Shown: piece by piece, positions 30,467 to 42,131 of the stretch
Layout: every line of letters begins with the position of its first letter
How positions within the stretch are numbered: the stretch's first letter is position 1
Assembly: GCA_036897095.1 (NCBI GenBank)
Contig: JAYMSP010000752.1
Location: 1-42,131, forward strand
DNA from: Plantago elongata
Lineage: Eukaryota > Streptophyta > Magnoliopsida > Lamiales > Plantaginaceae
Direction: 5' to 3'
Length of the DNA: 42,131 nucleotides
Position numbers and translations under genes: made by a program
Notes under the pieces: model-generated
What the model saw: the letters and a program-made list of their open reading frames with translations, nothing else
Told to the model about the DNA's origin: nothing
The model's database searches: none

Positions 30467-32518
30467 ATTTAATTCTTAAGCATATTGCATCCTCCCCTAC
30501 CTCTTGGACAGGGTGAGACATCTCTATTTTCTTAAATTCTTTTATTGTCAATCTTCAATGCAAAATTATCAAGACATCATAGAGAATTGATTCTTGACAT
30601 CTTTGTCTTAAAGAGTTACATTCACCAAGCCGAACAAGTTGGATAGAACATCTTAAAAGCATGCGTACACAAATCATATCTACTTTGTATCATTTCCTAA
30701 CAAAATTCGGGAAATATCTCCCCTACAAATATAGTATAGTACATGTACAAAAATGGAAGTACATATACAAAAAGAAGGAAGGCAGGAAAATCTATTATCG
30801 TATATATACCAAAAAAATGGAATGCAGGACTAAGGCCATCACTCTTAAGGTCATCACTCTTATTATCTGATCACACAATAGCCAACTGGTAAGTCTTGGG
30901 TATAAAACAACCCCATCGAAGCCTGAAAAAATTCAAAATATTATAAATGTGTTAGATTAAAAAACACATGCAATCAGGTGTATAACTCAATTTAGAATAA
31001 CATATGAGAAAAATCATACCCTCAAAGTCCCTAAAATCGTATTATAACAAGGACAACAACGGTCGACGGAAAACCCCATAATCTCATCCTTATGGACACG
31101 TCTATGAATAAGATCGCGATCTGGAGAATCAGAAAACAACCCATGTTGGGAGTAAGTATAGTAAAATGAGAAATTTTCTAATCTACAAGAAAATTCGATT
31201 TTATAATAATCAACCGATAAAAAACACTATAAACTGGTGAGTGACTTTGATATAAATATCCAAGAAGAAAAACCAACACCCTCCCACAAAACCCATAACA
31301 TTCAACTACCATTCTCTCTAAAAAATTCTAATGAGAGAAACATCCCACTCCCCGGAGAGAATCATAGATATTTACTTGGAAACAATAAAAAGAGATTATT
31401 TACTGAACACCCATATGACCCGGATCATGATCTGGTTCCAACACATGTACTTGAGTTTTGACGCGTTTATAGGACACATTATAGAATATTCATGTTGCTT
31501 GTTTTTGTCAGAGGTGTGATAGTGTTCTTTAAAACTATAATCGTATGTAGTTTAGTTTTCGTTATTTCTCGAGTGAAAAGTACATATTATTGTAGTCCAG
31601 TGAAGTACTGATTCATGAATTATGTTGTATTGCCAGTTGCGTTTTGTGTATATATTTACTCTAATTCTCGATTACTATACGATTTGTAACTTTATTATTC
31701 TTGATTACTATACAATTTGTAACTTCAAAGGAATAACTGGCTAATAGATTAGTTCGAGTATGTATAATATTTATTATTATTTTTATCTTGAACATATGGG
31801 ATTTGGGTTTATATTTCAACCCGGTCCCTTGATAAATTTTGTAAATTCAACTATATATTATTTAAAAGTTGTGGACTATCTAAAAGGATAAGCATGCTAC
31901 ATGAAAAATTATATGTGGTAAATTCTTTGTCTAAACAACTAATTTTTAAACGATCCTATTTTGTAGAAAAAATAAATCATGCATGCAACTTTTTTCATTC
32001 AATAATAAATTCTTCTATTTCTCCTATTTAAAAGGAAATTATTTTCTTCCTTCTATTTTATTTATTAGAAAACATCCAGCCCAAACTATATACTACATCA
32101 CAATTTAAGATACATGAAAAGAACATATAATCACACTTTCATATTTATTTGATTGTTTTTCACAAAAATTTGTGTTCCACTCTAGCGCTTGGATTTTCCT
32201 ATGTGAAAGAGAGTGCATGGATTTACTTTGTGAGAGAGGGAGAGTATAGGGGTACAGACTTCATAATTGTATTACATAGTATATGATAATGAAAATAAGA
32301 AAAAAAAATTTCACTTTCAATCTCTTGGATGGAATATAGCGTAGTTATAACTTATATGATATATAGATAGTAAATGTGTTTTATTTGACTTAGAAAAATA
32401 ATATGTTTATATGATATAGTTAGACATTTACTACCTATTCGATATATAAAGTTAAAAATGAGTTAAACGAAAAAAATTATTAATTTATAATAACTTAATT
32501 GATTTTTAAAAAAATATT
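30467..32518. other. Gene-poor AT-rich region
   Basis: No gene is recognised. Short open frames (for example 31237-31461) lack domains. A local duplication of about 30 bp, ATTCTCGATTACTATACGAT at 31663 and ATTCTTGATTACTATACAAT at 31697, is present. Confidence 0.4.
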
Positions 32519-32520
32519 GT

Positions 32521-32816
32521 CTATAGAATTAAAGTATTACAATTTATAAGATTGTTATATAAGGTATGAAAAGGAAGAAGTTTTTTATAATAGTTTCTAA
32601 AGTTATTTAATTGGTATAAAGTTATGATTGAAAATTAAGAGAGATAAAGAGTAACGTAAATAATATTTTCAATAGAGTTGAAGTATTATACAATTTATAG
32701 GATTGTTATATAAGGTGCGAAAAAAAGGTTATACATATATATATATATAGTTTTTAAAGTTATTTGATTGGTATAAAGTTGTGAGTATAATTAAAATTTA
32801 AAGAGATAAAGAATTG
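32521..32816. repeat. Imperfect tandem duplication of about 150 bp
   Basis: Copy one (about 32521-32657) and copy two (about 32670-32816) share, in the same order, GAATT/GAGTT-AAGTATTA, CAATTTATA-GATTGTTATATAAGG, AAAGTTATTT-ATTGGTATAAAG and AGAGATAAAGA. Copy two contains an added (AT)n run. It is non-coding. Confidence 0.8.
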
Positions 32817-34394
32817 TGGAAAGAGAAACATAATTGTAAATTGAAGAAAAACTGAGTGATACTTCATGCTATTGAGGAAAAGATCATACAAGGGAAACAC
32901 TGGAGTGAATGTTTGTATATATAGAATGGTACTCACACCTCCTGAACTTACCAAATTTCCCTTTAGATTCCAGTCAAGGTAATATATCATAACAGTTTAT
33001 AATGTGATGGCTATCAACAAGATCGTGTGGTATAGCTTCTCTAATTCTTCTTGTTGGTTGCATTGTACTCCATATTCAGTATTCCTTTGCAGGTCGATGA
33101 AACTACCATGTGTAGTACGGAAACCCCAGGTAGCAATCTTACAGGCCCCTCGAAGAGTACAAAGTTAATAATTTGGATGAGACACCCATTAATAATAATT
33201 TTTCTTAAAGGCTTTTAATCACAATCTAAGCGACATAATGTGAGATCGACATGGTAGAGAATCAAACAAACCATTTGGTGGATTGGTTGTTGTTCTTCGT
33301 AGGGATATTTAAAGACATATTGCATATCATACCCAAGGGTAACATGCATAACATAGTCCACACATCTCTCTACTCATGTAAGAAGCTTTGGAGTTCGTGT
33401 CATGTATTGAAGCTTACTAAGAACATGTGGCTTCAGGTTCTTAGCTAACATCTTGTATTAATTATAAATTTTCAAGTACAATTTAGATTTTTTTTAATTC
33501 GGGAGGGGGTTCTGATACTCTATAGGCGGGAAAATACTTACCACTTTCTGGCATATACTTTCTAGGCCGGAGAACTTTTTCGGTCGTCTCTCTACTTTCT
33601 TCATCCTTAACGTGTATTGGGGATGGAGGGTCGGGGTAGGGGGATAGGTTTAAAACAAACATAACATGTGAAATTATGTTTGATAAATAATAATTTATGC
33701 ACAAATTTTTGGAAGAGACGTGCATTAGTTAGAGACCTAAGAGACGGATTGATGTTATTAAGTTCATGTATAATGTTGTAAACAATATCACTAATGTTCT
33801 ATGAGTAAATCTTTATATATTATTTTTATGTGTATGTATATAATTAATGTTCTTTGTAAAGGTATTAATGTTTCATGTTATAACTGTAATGTTTGTCCGT
33901 CTCTTTTAGTCCCTTCATAATACCGTCACTCTGAAGACTTAAATATTTTTGTGTTTTTTTGGAGTGATCACCTATCATCGTGGGGTTATTGAAAACTAGG
34001 TTGGGTAGGTGGATTGGTTACTCGATTAATTTATTTTATCCTCTTTATTTATAATTAAAAAGTAAACTATATCGTGGTATTATCACGTGTTAGTACTAGT
34101 TTGTTGTAAAGGGAGTTATCTAGTAGATAAACATAAAACTTATATTTATATGAATTTTTTATTTGTTATGATGGAAGTTATAAGAAATAAACATTCCTCA
34201 TTGAAACTAGATAAAATTCTAAATCTATTACAAAAGCCTAGAGATATTATCTCAAAGAAAAGAAACCTTAGAGATATTTTTGTGGTCTTTTCTTTCATAA
34301 AGTTTGTACACAGTTATGTTTTCTTTTTTGAAAAATAATGAAATATCAAAGGCTAACAAAAGTTGATTGAAAATTCACACGTGTAATCAGTTAT
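32817..34394. other. Gene-poor AT-rich region
   Basis: No gene, tRNA or confident transposon is seen. The minus-strand frame at 33483-33725 and the plus-strand frame at 34087-34338 have no recognised domains and biased composition. Confidence 0.4.
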
Positions 34395-37300
34395 AAAATA
34401 AATTATCAATGTACATTATATTGCATTAGATTGTTATAGACCTAATTATTACAGACTTTCTAGAAACTTCTTTCTTTTGTATAAATTCATACTTGTACTC
34501 TCTTATTTATAATATAAGATTAAACTCTCTTTATAAGCACAAGAATCTCTTTAAATAATTTAATGCGGATCTCTTTCTCCCTCTAGTACAAAGCTAATTG
34601 TCTAGGTAATAATAATAATAATTAAGACATTCTCTCTTATAATAGAAGATTTATACAGATAAAAGCTATCTTTTCTAGGCAACTCTCTATTAAGAGGGTA
34701 TTTATTAAAGAATATTTTATAACATGCATGTAGGAGACACATGAGAGTACTCTATTGCTTAAGAGTAACTATACTTAATAAATGATACATAACCAAGTAA
34801 TCTATGAAATTTTAGATAATTTATTTTTATAAGGACTAATATTTTATTGTTTATCAACACGTTATTAGTATGAAACTGTTTAATTAACTAAGATGTTAAA
34901 ACCCTAGACGTACAAACAGAAGCCAAAGGAGAAGAAAAAGAAATTGCTGGCTAGCCGCCGTACCAACCGAAACCAAAGTCGCTTTCATCTATTCAAACAC
35001 AAAGGAGCCCAAGTGAATGAATGAATTTGAGTTTTCAGGGAAGTATTTGAATCTTTTTAGTTAAGTATCATAGAGTGATCCGTTCACAATTATATACTGA
35101 ATTATACCCTTTGCTTTTGTTTTCCGTTTCTTAAAAAGTTGTAATAAGTAAGTTTATTATATTTTATGAGATAGATATATGATTATAAATATAAAATTAG
35201 TAAATATATTAATGAGGCAATGAGCATCTGAGAGTATCATTATATTACAAATGGACAAGTGTATATATGTATCCTCTAGAGATGGATTATGTCTAGAAGA
35301 CATAACAAAAGTGTATAGTTAATTTCATTATCAGTTAAGAGTTTGTACTCTCACAAAACTGTGCTGAAAAACACATATTGACTAAATTCTTGAATGAATT
35401 GATATGGTTAGTTTTGTCAATTATGAATGCACAACGATTGTGTCAAAATGTCACATTATATAAAGGTCAAGTTCAAGTGATTTATGAGAGATATCTCGAT
35501 GTGACAAATTAGGTCATCCGGGCATAATTGCCAGTTGTTGTGAAACCTGGAGTTTCCATGCGATTATGTGTTGAAAGATTTCTCATGTTGTAATTATTAT
35601 TATGACAATACACAACATTGAGATGAAGTATGATTGTGGAGATCTTAAAATGAGCAAAAGTCAAACTTTAAAAGTTGTCATTTATTAGTATATAAGTGGT
35701 TGAAAATCCACAACCATGATCTCCAATTTAAGGGAAATTTTATTTTCAGCACATACGAATCCAACTATGCAAAATATATATATTGACTCCCTATCATATC
35801 GTTCTTCGCAAAGAACAAATGCATGAAGCATGTAGATGGTTGTATGTATGATTATCTAAGCTGGGCATGTAAATTTATATTTTGAGCCCGTATTACTAGT
35901 ATGGGCTAGTTTTTCCCAGCTTAGGGGAGGAGGAACATGAGGAAGCTGGTAAAATTGAATTCGTAGAGCGAATTGGTCCCCATGCATCTGAAAGTTCTAA
36001 CTCGAACTAAATATTCAGCTTCATATTACTATATCAAGATATGTTCAAACATAAAATTATATGATTTGATTGTTGACCCACTATGATTCGATATTGTGAG
36101 GCATACAAAGTTGCATATATGTTATAGAATGACATGTGTTGAACATTGAGATAATTTGCCAAATTGTACTAATGATTTTAGTAAAATACAGTTCCAATGT
36201 TAAGTACAATATAAATGGATTGGCAAGATCCAACAGTTGGTACTCATGAGGAGTAATGAATGTCATAAATAGCATAGATATCTGAATTGAAATAGATGGC
36301 CTATATGAATAGAAATGGAACCTCCAAACAATATTCAGATATCGATGATCAATCAGTACTGACTTGAAAATCAAGAAAAGAGATTTGATATACCAGTGTA
36401 CATGAAACCGAGAGAATTATAAGCATATGTGAAATTCGATGGACATGTAAATGGGGATCTTACATGTGAGTCCATTCGATGACATCATGATGATTACATG
36501 AGCAGGACTTGAGGTCCTTTTTATCAAACGAATTTGAAATTATCGAGTCTATTTTATGTGCATTTAGATACTAAGAATTGCATCATAACATGTTTATTCT
36601 TATTTGAATGTTACCACTTAGATAACATGCAGGTTGTACAAGGGATGATTTTAATTACTTGAAAGTCATATAATTTTTGGAAATTTCAATGAGGGAGATA
36701 TTATCTCCGAAGTAAGTTCCAAAAGGAGACTAAAAGTATTGTCGACGTACATGGATTGAATAAGTAAAAGTTCTTGAGGAACTAAGGTTTTATGTTTGTA
36801 AACCTTTATGAACAAGTAAAGTATGATATATGATTCCCATTACTCGTGAAGAATATTATTGGTTACATCGATGTTGGCTCAACCTGAAGTTTGAGCATGT
36901 ATGAGATTATTACAAGGAGTATCACCATTATCTTTGTGACATGAATTAAGCTATCAAGAGCTACAATGATCCTTGCTATACCTCCTGAAGAAGGTACATA
37001 AGTTAATGACAGTCAAGCAACAATAACTATGTTCGCGCATTCCATAAAAAATGATTGCACTCTTTTTCCCTTCTTAGGTTTTTACCCCAATGAGATTTTA
37101 CTAGCGAGGTTTTTAACGAGGCAACGTTATAAGCGCATATATCTCCATGATTGTGAAATTGTTTGATAAAGCTAAGCTATGGGATTTTTGGATATCTTTA
37201 TAATATTATGGAGTGAAGTTATGGAACATTTAAACTATATGGTATTTGAAAATTTTGATGATTTCTTCCTGAAGAAGACAAGGCGTATAATACATAATTT

Positions 37301-37729
37301 CTTTCGACATAAGAAGATTTCACCGAAGTACAACATATGATCTGAAATTTGTTCAACCGCATCACATTCGACTTCATTATTTGAGAAGCTGGTTTGGAAG
37401 ATTGAATTTGCAACATACGAAGAATTGAAGTGATATTTAATCAGAGGAGTTGGATATGCACTGTATTCTTATTCCCTTCGTTAGGTTTTATCCCATTGGG
37501 TTTTTTAACAAGGTTTTTAATGAGGCAGTATCTCTCGCATACCAACTATCATTGACTCATGATTCAAGGGGAGTGTTAGAGAACAAATGTACAAGAGTCA
37601 GTATTGTGTTAGACTGTTATAGGCACAACTGTTACGAGCTTTCTAGAAACTTCTTTCTCTTGTATAAATACACACTTGTACTCTCTTATTATGACATTAG
37701 AATAAACCTTATTCTATTTTCTCTTAACA
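34395..37729 (+). mobile_element. Decayed Ty1/copia LTR retrotransposon
   Basis: A recognisable 3' LTR lies at 37574-37729, preceded by a polypurine tract (CAAGGGGAG). A related, more diverged stretch at about 34408-34539 shares CTTTCTAGAAACTTCTTTCT, TTGTATAAAT and ACTTGTACTCTCTTAT with it and is the likely 5' LTR remnant. Internal traces support copia. TTATCAACACG-TTATTAG at 34851-34867 resembles a primer-binding region, and a short frame near 35910-36008 reads VFPSLGEEEHEEAGK, as in the copia integrase-to-RT linker. The 3' end shows the copia-typical stretch CGTTAGGTTTTATCCCATTG twice (37068-37120, diverged, and 37476-37530). No intact gag or pol remains. The 5' boundary is approximate. Confidence 0.75.
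37574..37729 (+). repeat. 3' LTR of the copia element
   Basis: The LTR starts TGTTAGAGAACAAATG just after the polypurine tract and ends TTTCTCTTAACA, with TGTTA/TAACA inverted ends. It contains a TATA-like TTGTATAAATAC at 37658-37669. At 156 bp it is at the short end for copia LTRs. Confidence 0.8.
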
Positions 37730-38038
37730 CATTATAATTTTTTACTAATAAATTAGTATTTGAAATATTATTTTTACACTTAACGTCTATATCGATTTCA
37801 CTAATGCAAAGTCTCCTCTAAACACAAGATACATTTTTTGGTGATTTCTTTTTTTAAATACGCTTCATTAACTAAGTAATAACTTAAACAATTAAGTTGT
37901 TTACACATGTGGGTTATACTTCAGCAACGTCCTTATTAATATTGATTAATGTACGTGTATACCAACCACGAAGTTGAAATATCCAACCTGAACATTTAAA
38001 TTACATCTAAGTTAAAAATATGGTGATTGTATTCATTA
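37730..38038. other. Spacer between copia element and Stowaway MITE
   Basis: AT-rich DNA without a recognisable feature. Confidence 0.4.
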
Positions 38039-38293
38039 CTTCATCCGTCCCAACTTCATTTTCACATATTTTATTTTGATCATCACGACGTCTTATTCTG
38101 ATCCCTTAATGAAAAATTTCTTCTACTTTATACATTATATCTTATACTTTATTCATTTTTCTTCCTACTTTATCACCATTTATACTATCTTATTCACTAT
38201 TTTTCATACTTTGTTACCTTATCTCATATTTTATTTATTTTTTAAATATTATACTTATACTCGGTCCCACGAGAAGATAACTTGAGACGGAGG
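38039..38293. mobile_element. Stowaway-like (Tc1/mariner) MITE
   Basis: A 255-bp AT-rich unit starts CTTCATCCGTCCCAACTT and ends so that its reverse strand starts CCTCCGTCTCAAGTT. It is flanked by TA at 38037-38038 and 38294-38295. CTCC-TCCGTCCCA ends with a TA target duplication are typical of Stowaway elements. The interior is T-rich (TTTATACATTATATCTTATAC) with no coding capacity. Confidence 0.72.
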
Positions 38294-38295
38294 TA

Positions 38296-38702
38296 CTGGT
38301 ATACTCAAGTAGATTACCTAATATGTCACTACACCTAATATGTCACTATTTTAAACTTTGAGGTTTGCAAGGGTTGAAAACATGCCGGGTCTTTTCAGTG
38401 TACTCCTATTTATATTGAGTATATGGTTCATATAAAATGACATACGAATCCTATACTCTATATAATGAGTGTACCGGAGGAGAATAAAATCAAGTAATTG
38501 CATCGTTTTGATTCATTCATTCCTTTTCTCTTCTTGTCTGCTTCTGCCAATATTTAAGCTACTTCTTGGCTACTACTACTTCCTTTCTGCATTATCTCAT
38601 CTCCTACATAAGAACACTGCAAATATATTTATAGACTCCACTTCGTAACATCAGTTCTCAAAAGAGTCACAAAATTCCTTACATTTTGAAGACGAGTATT
38701 CA
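38296..38702 (+). promoter_or_regulatory. Promoter and 5'UTR exon of the second PPR gene
   Basis: A TATA-like TATATTTATAG lies at 38624-38634. The first exon would start about 30 bp later and end at a donor CAAT/GTAAGC (exon end 38704). No other gene is present. Placement is inferred from the splice signals and from the downstream reading frame. Confidence 0.45.
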
Positions 38703-41700
38703 ATGTAAGCATTCTACTTCTCTATACTATACTCAACGACTCAACCTTTTCTTCATCTTTTTATTAGCTCCAATCCAATTTGGGCATTTTAATAGTATGT
38801 AATTTTCTGCTAATTTTATTTTTAAACCACACTCAACTGACCTATTGGTTAGAGTAAAAACTTTTGTAATTTGCTGCTAATGTATCCTCAATGTCGAATT
38901 ATCGGAATTAGAATATCACTCAACTTCTATGTTTGCTGTCAACTTGTACTTGTCGATATCAATTTGTGCAAAGATGATAGTTTGCACAATATTCTTTTCA
39001 TTCTAGCCTAATTTTAGTTTTCAAGTTCCAATTTTGAAACTGAAATTTCCATCAGTGTCATCTACTTATGCTAACAGTTTTATGAATCTCTATGATTACT
39101 TGAATTAGAGTTGAATGTGAAAAGTGGGATTAAATTTGTGTTCATATTCCAAGGTTCTTGGCCAAGGTTCCTGCTATTTACGTTATCATACAACGGAGGC
39201 ATTGTCAGTTCAAGTGTCGAGCCGCGAAAGAAGCTGCGAAAGTTGAACCTTCTGAGAAGTGGAAAAGAGACAGTCTTTTTATTGACAAGCGCGGGAATTT
39301 CAGAAACTTCAATCATAAAAAAGTTTCCAGGAAAAGATGTGAGGGGACATCTACTTGGTAGTTTGTATGCACATACATGATACATACACTTATGCTAATT
39401 TAGTATTTTCGATGTGTCTGAGTCTGTATTTTGGTTCGCAAGGTGGTTCTTTAAGAGGTCAAGGATGGAAATATGGTTCTGGATTTGTAGATGGGATTTT
39501 CCCGGTCTTGAGTCCAGTTGCTCAAGAATTTCTCGACTTTGTACAGAATGAACCGGATAAAACTAGAATCTGGTCTTCCTTAGACAACTTGGCACCTACT
39601 AACACCGCTTGGGATGACCTTATTAGCATTATGGTTCGTCTGCGTCTCAAGAAACAATGGGAGTCCGTTGTATTGGTAAGCACCTCAAAAAGATATGTGA
39701 TGAGTTATGTTTCTACATGAATCATGATGCATGTGGTGTATGTAAGGCTGATAATATCATTTTCAGATTTGTGAATGGCTATTAAACGGGAGCCCCTTCA
39801 AGCCTGATGTAATTTGCTACAATCTACTTATAGATGCATATGGAAATACTTGGCAATTTAAGAAAGCAGAGTCCACTTATCTAGAACTCCTAGAAGCTCG
39901 ATGTATACCAACCGAGGATACCTATGCTGTGCTTGTTAAAGCGTTCTGTAAATGTGGGTTGCTGGAGCGTGCGGAAGCTGTGTTCACCGAGATGCGCAGA
40001 AATGGCGTAGCACCAAGTATTTCTCTTTTAATTCCATAATGACCAGTTCGTATTTTTAGATAAATTAGCAGAAGAATATGCAGAGTTTGTGCATATTTGC
40101 TTTTAACTTAAGTTAGATGGTTCTGTAGCTAATGAACCCGATTGCTTGTGTGTGTGCAATGACCTGCATTCATTCTAATTATGAGTATTTAATGTGTCCA
40201 GGTACTGTTGTTTATAATGCTTATATTGCTGGTTTGTCGAAAGGAAGAGATGCTCAGCAAGCTCTTGCTATCTTCCAAAGGATGAAAAGAGAGAACTGTG
40301 AACCAACTGCTGAGACTTACACGATGGTGATCAACATTTACGGGAAGGTAATACTTTAAAGCTGGCCAGTTAAGAAGTTCACCTTGTCCTCTATGCAATA
40401 TTGGTTCACCTTGTAGTAACATCTATATGACTCCATAGGCTTCTTGATTCACTGCCCTTAACATGGTCACGAAACGAGTGCAACTGTAAATCTAATGCTG
40501 CAAAGTCGATTTTTAGTTCATAATGAAGCCTTTTATTGAGAACCACCTTCCTCTTATTCACTCAAGATTATGCATTTCTGGTTTTACAGAATGTCACGGA
40601 TAAAAGTGCAAAAGAAAATTTCTTCGTCATTTTTGTCTTTTACCTTTGGCAGGAAAGTATGTCATATATGGCTTTAGAGGTGTTTAATGAGATGATGAGT
40701 AGCAGATGTAGACCTAATATATGCACCTACACAGCAATGCTGAATGCATTTGCAAGGGAGGGACTTTGTGAAAAAGCAGAAGAGGTTTTTGAGCAATTGC
40801 AAGAAGCAGGAATCGAGCCAGATGTCTACGTCTATAATGCCCTCATGGAATCTTATAGGTAATTTTCCTTAACAATCAAGAAAATGTCTTTATTCAGCTG
40901 GTGTAGTTTTATAAACATGTTCATCTGCTCCTGGATACTTGATGGATACAGTAAAACTTAGTTGCGATTGACATTATCTAAAGGATGATTTTACTATGTT
41001 GACAGTCGGGCGGGTTTTCCTTATGGTGCTGCAGAAATCTTCTCTCTCATGGATAGTATGGGATGTGAACCAGACAGAGCTTCGTATAACATAATGTTGG
41101 ATGCCTATGGCAGAGCAGGTCTGCATGAAGGTACACGGCTACTTGCATCTCAAAACCAATCTTAAAAATTGTTGTGCTTTTAGTATTTTTTAACAAGGTC
41201 CTGTTTTGGTGGATTTCAGGGGCCCAAGCTGTATTTGACGAAATGAAGCGTCTAGGAATTGAACCAACCATGAAATCCCACATGTTACTGATCTCAGCCT
41301 ATTCAAGATTAGGTGATGTGCCAAAATGTGAAGAAATTGTGAACGAGATGCAGTTGTCTGGGCTCACGCCAGATACATTCGTTCTCAACTCCATGCTTAA
41401 TCTTTATGGTCGGTTAGGCCATTTCGATAAAATGGAGCAAGTGTTGGTTGCCATGGAGAATGGACCATGCAAGCCTGATATCAGCACGTATAACATCTTG
41501 ATCAACATGTATGGACGTGCTGGATTTATAGATAAAATGGAAGAGCTTTTTGTGTCACTTCCAACTAAAAACTTGAGACCGGATGTGAAGACTTGGACTT
41601 CAAGACTCGGAGCATACTCAAGAAAGAAACAGTACATGCGGTGCACTGAGATTTTTGAAGAGATGCTTGACAGTGGTTGTTATCCGGATGGAGGAACTGC

Positions 41701-41803
41701 CAAAGTACTTCTGTCTTCTTGTTCGAGCGAGGATCAAATTGAACAAGTCACAAATTTGGTGAGAACTATGCATAAGGGTACTAGATCACTATTGGAAGCT
41801 TGA
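38703..41803 (+). CDS. P-class PPR protein (like Arabidopsis At2g35130)
   Basis: The protein is a spliced P-class PPR, predicted to bind RNA, probably in an organelle. Coding segments are 38703-38704, 39154-39338, 39443-39675, 39767-40016, 40202-40347, 40653-40858, 41006-41130 and 41220-41803; they sum to 576 codons plus TGA with all phases consistent. In this model the ATG is split: AT at the end of the first exon, G at the start of the second. No other in-frame ATG exists between the upstream stop and LAKVPAIYVIIQRRH. Landmarks are KWKRDSLFIDKRGNFRN, RGQGWKYGSGFVDG and about ten PPR motifs (YNLLIDAYGNTWQFKKAEST, YTAMLNAFAREGLCEKAEEV, YNALMESYSRAGFPYGAAEI, NSMLNLYGRLGHFDKMEQVL, YNILINMYGRAGFIDKMEEL). 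The end CYPDGGTAKVLLSSC and VRTMHKG match At2g35130, about 590 aa. The N-terminus is weakly basic. The start is the least certain part. Confidence 0.94.
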
Positions 41804-42078
41804 ACTTATGTGAAGGACTATTGCCAAAAAAGAGTTCCATTCACAAGGAAACTATAACTGAGGGCACTATGCTTAAAATTCCACCCTTATGATTTAAGGG
41901 CTTCACCAATATTGTAAACGTGACTATACTACAAGTAACAATAACTGTAATTCTATTGGAGATGAATGACGATACAGCTTGTTTGATTTAAAATACTGAA
42001 CTTGAACTCATTTAGCTTTGGCCTTCATTTTGCACATATGCTCTTTTTAGCTCTGGTCTTGTTATTGAAGGAGTTCCT

Positions 42079-42109
<31 letters not shown>

Positions 42110-42131
42110 TTGGGGGGAAGGCATTTGCTTA
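41804..42131 (+). other. 3'UTR and downstream flank of the second PPR gene
   Basis: AT-rich sequence following the TGA, without further coding. A run of over 20 T residues (about 42079-42103) followed by a G-rich stretch lies near the window end. Confidence 0.5.

Noticed and set aside
33483..33725. 80-aa minus-strand frame with a charged, proline-rich segment
   Set aside because: No domain and no supporting splice or promoter signals; surrounded by transposon-like AT-rich DNA.
1..42131. CRISPR array, bacterial operon or phage features
   Set aside because: Nothing of the kind; the repeats are eukaryotic transposon repeats and genes are spliced plant genes.

Overview
This window is nuclear DNA from a flowering plant, most likely a eudicot. 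The evidence is AT-rich intergenic DNA, short GT-AG introns, plant-only gene families (WAT1-related transporters, P-class PPR proteins, cytochrome c6A, miR167) and several plant-type DNA transposons and retroelements. I cannot name the species.

Layout. Positions 1-3269 hold the last four exons of the exocyst subunit EXO84B (+); its 5' part lies off the window. Positions 4216-5896 hold a WAT1-related (EamA/nodulin MtN21-like) transporter (+) that keeps its exon structure but carries two independent frameshifts. Positions 7331-7822 hold an intronless, GC-rich gene for NC2-beta/DR1, a histone-fold repressor of TBP. A tRNA-derived SINE lies at about 9791-9885. A MIR167 hairpin lies on the minus strand at 11822-11955. 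An orphan coding-like exon lies at 13116-13318 (-).

Positions 14375-16311 hold a complete six-exon cytochrome c6A gene (-), with a hAT-type MITE (8-bp target duplication) in its second intron. Only about 130 bp upstream of its start codon begins a 3.9-kb Mutator-like element (about 16440-20334). It carries a decayed minus-strand transposase and, at both ends, arrays of the palindrome GGCCGGTTTTAAAACCGGCC. A second, non-autonomous Mutator-like element lies at 20834-21927 with a perfect 9-bp target duplication.

Positions 22276-22560 hold a small CX9C-type protein (+). Positions 23014-24255 hold a glutathionyl-hydroquinone reductase (-), and 27814-29886 an intronless 690-aa P-class PPR protein like Arabidopsis At4g19890 (-). 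From memory, the Arabidopsis GS-HQR and PPR genes are also neighbours (At4g19880/At4g19890), and another Arabidopsis GS-HQR copy sits beside cytochrome c6A (At5g45020/At5g45040), so the order may be ancestral.

Positions 30000-38300 are gene-poor and AT-rich, with a MITE, a 150-bp tandem duplication, a decayed Ty1/copia element ending in a recognisable 3' LTR (37574-37729) and a Stowaway-like MITE. The window closes with a spliced P-class PPR gene (+, 38703-41803) like At2g35130. In my model its start codon is split by an intron.

The genes do not form an operon-like or functional cluster; each is an ordinary nuclear housekeeping or regulatory gene. The unusual content is the MIR167 locus, the broken transporter, the split start codon, the Mutator-like element with its palindrome arrays, and two sets of coding-like exons that I could not assign to a family.
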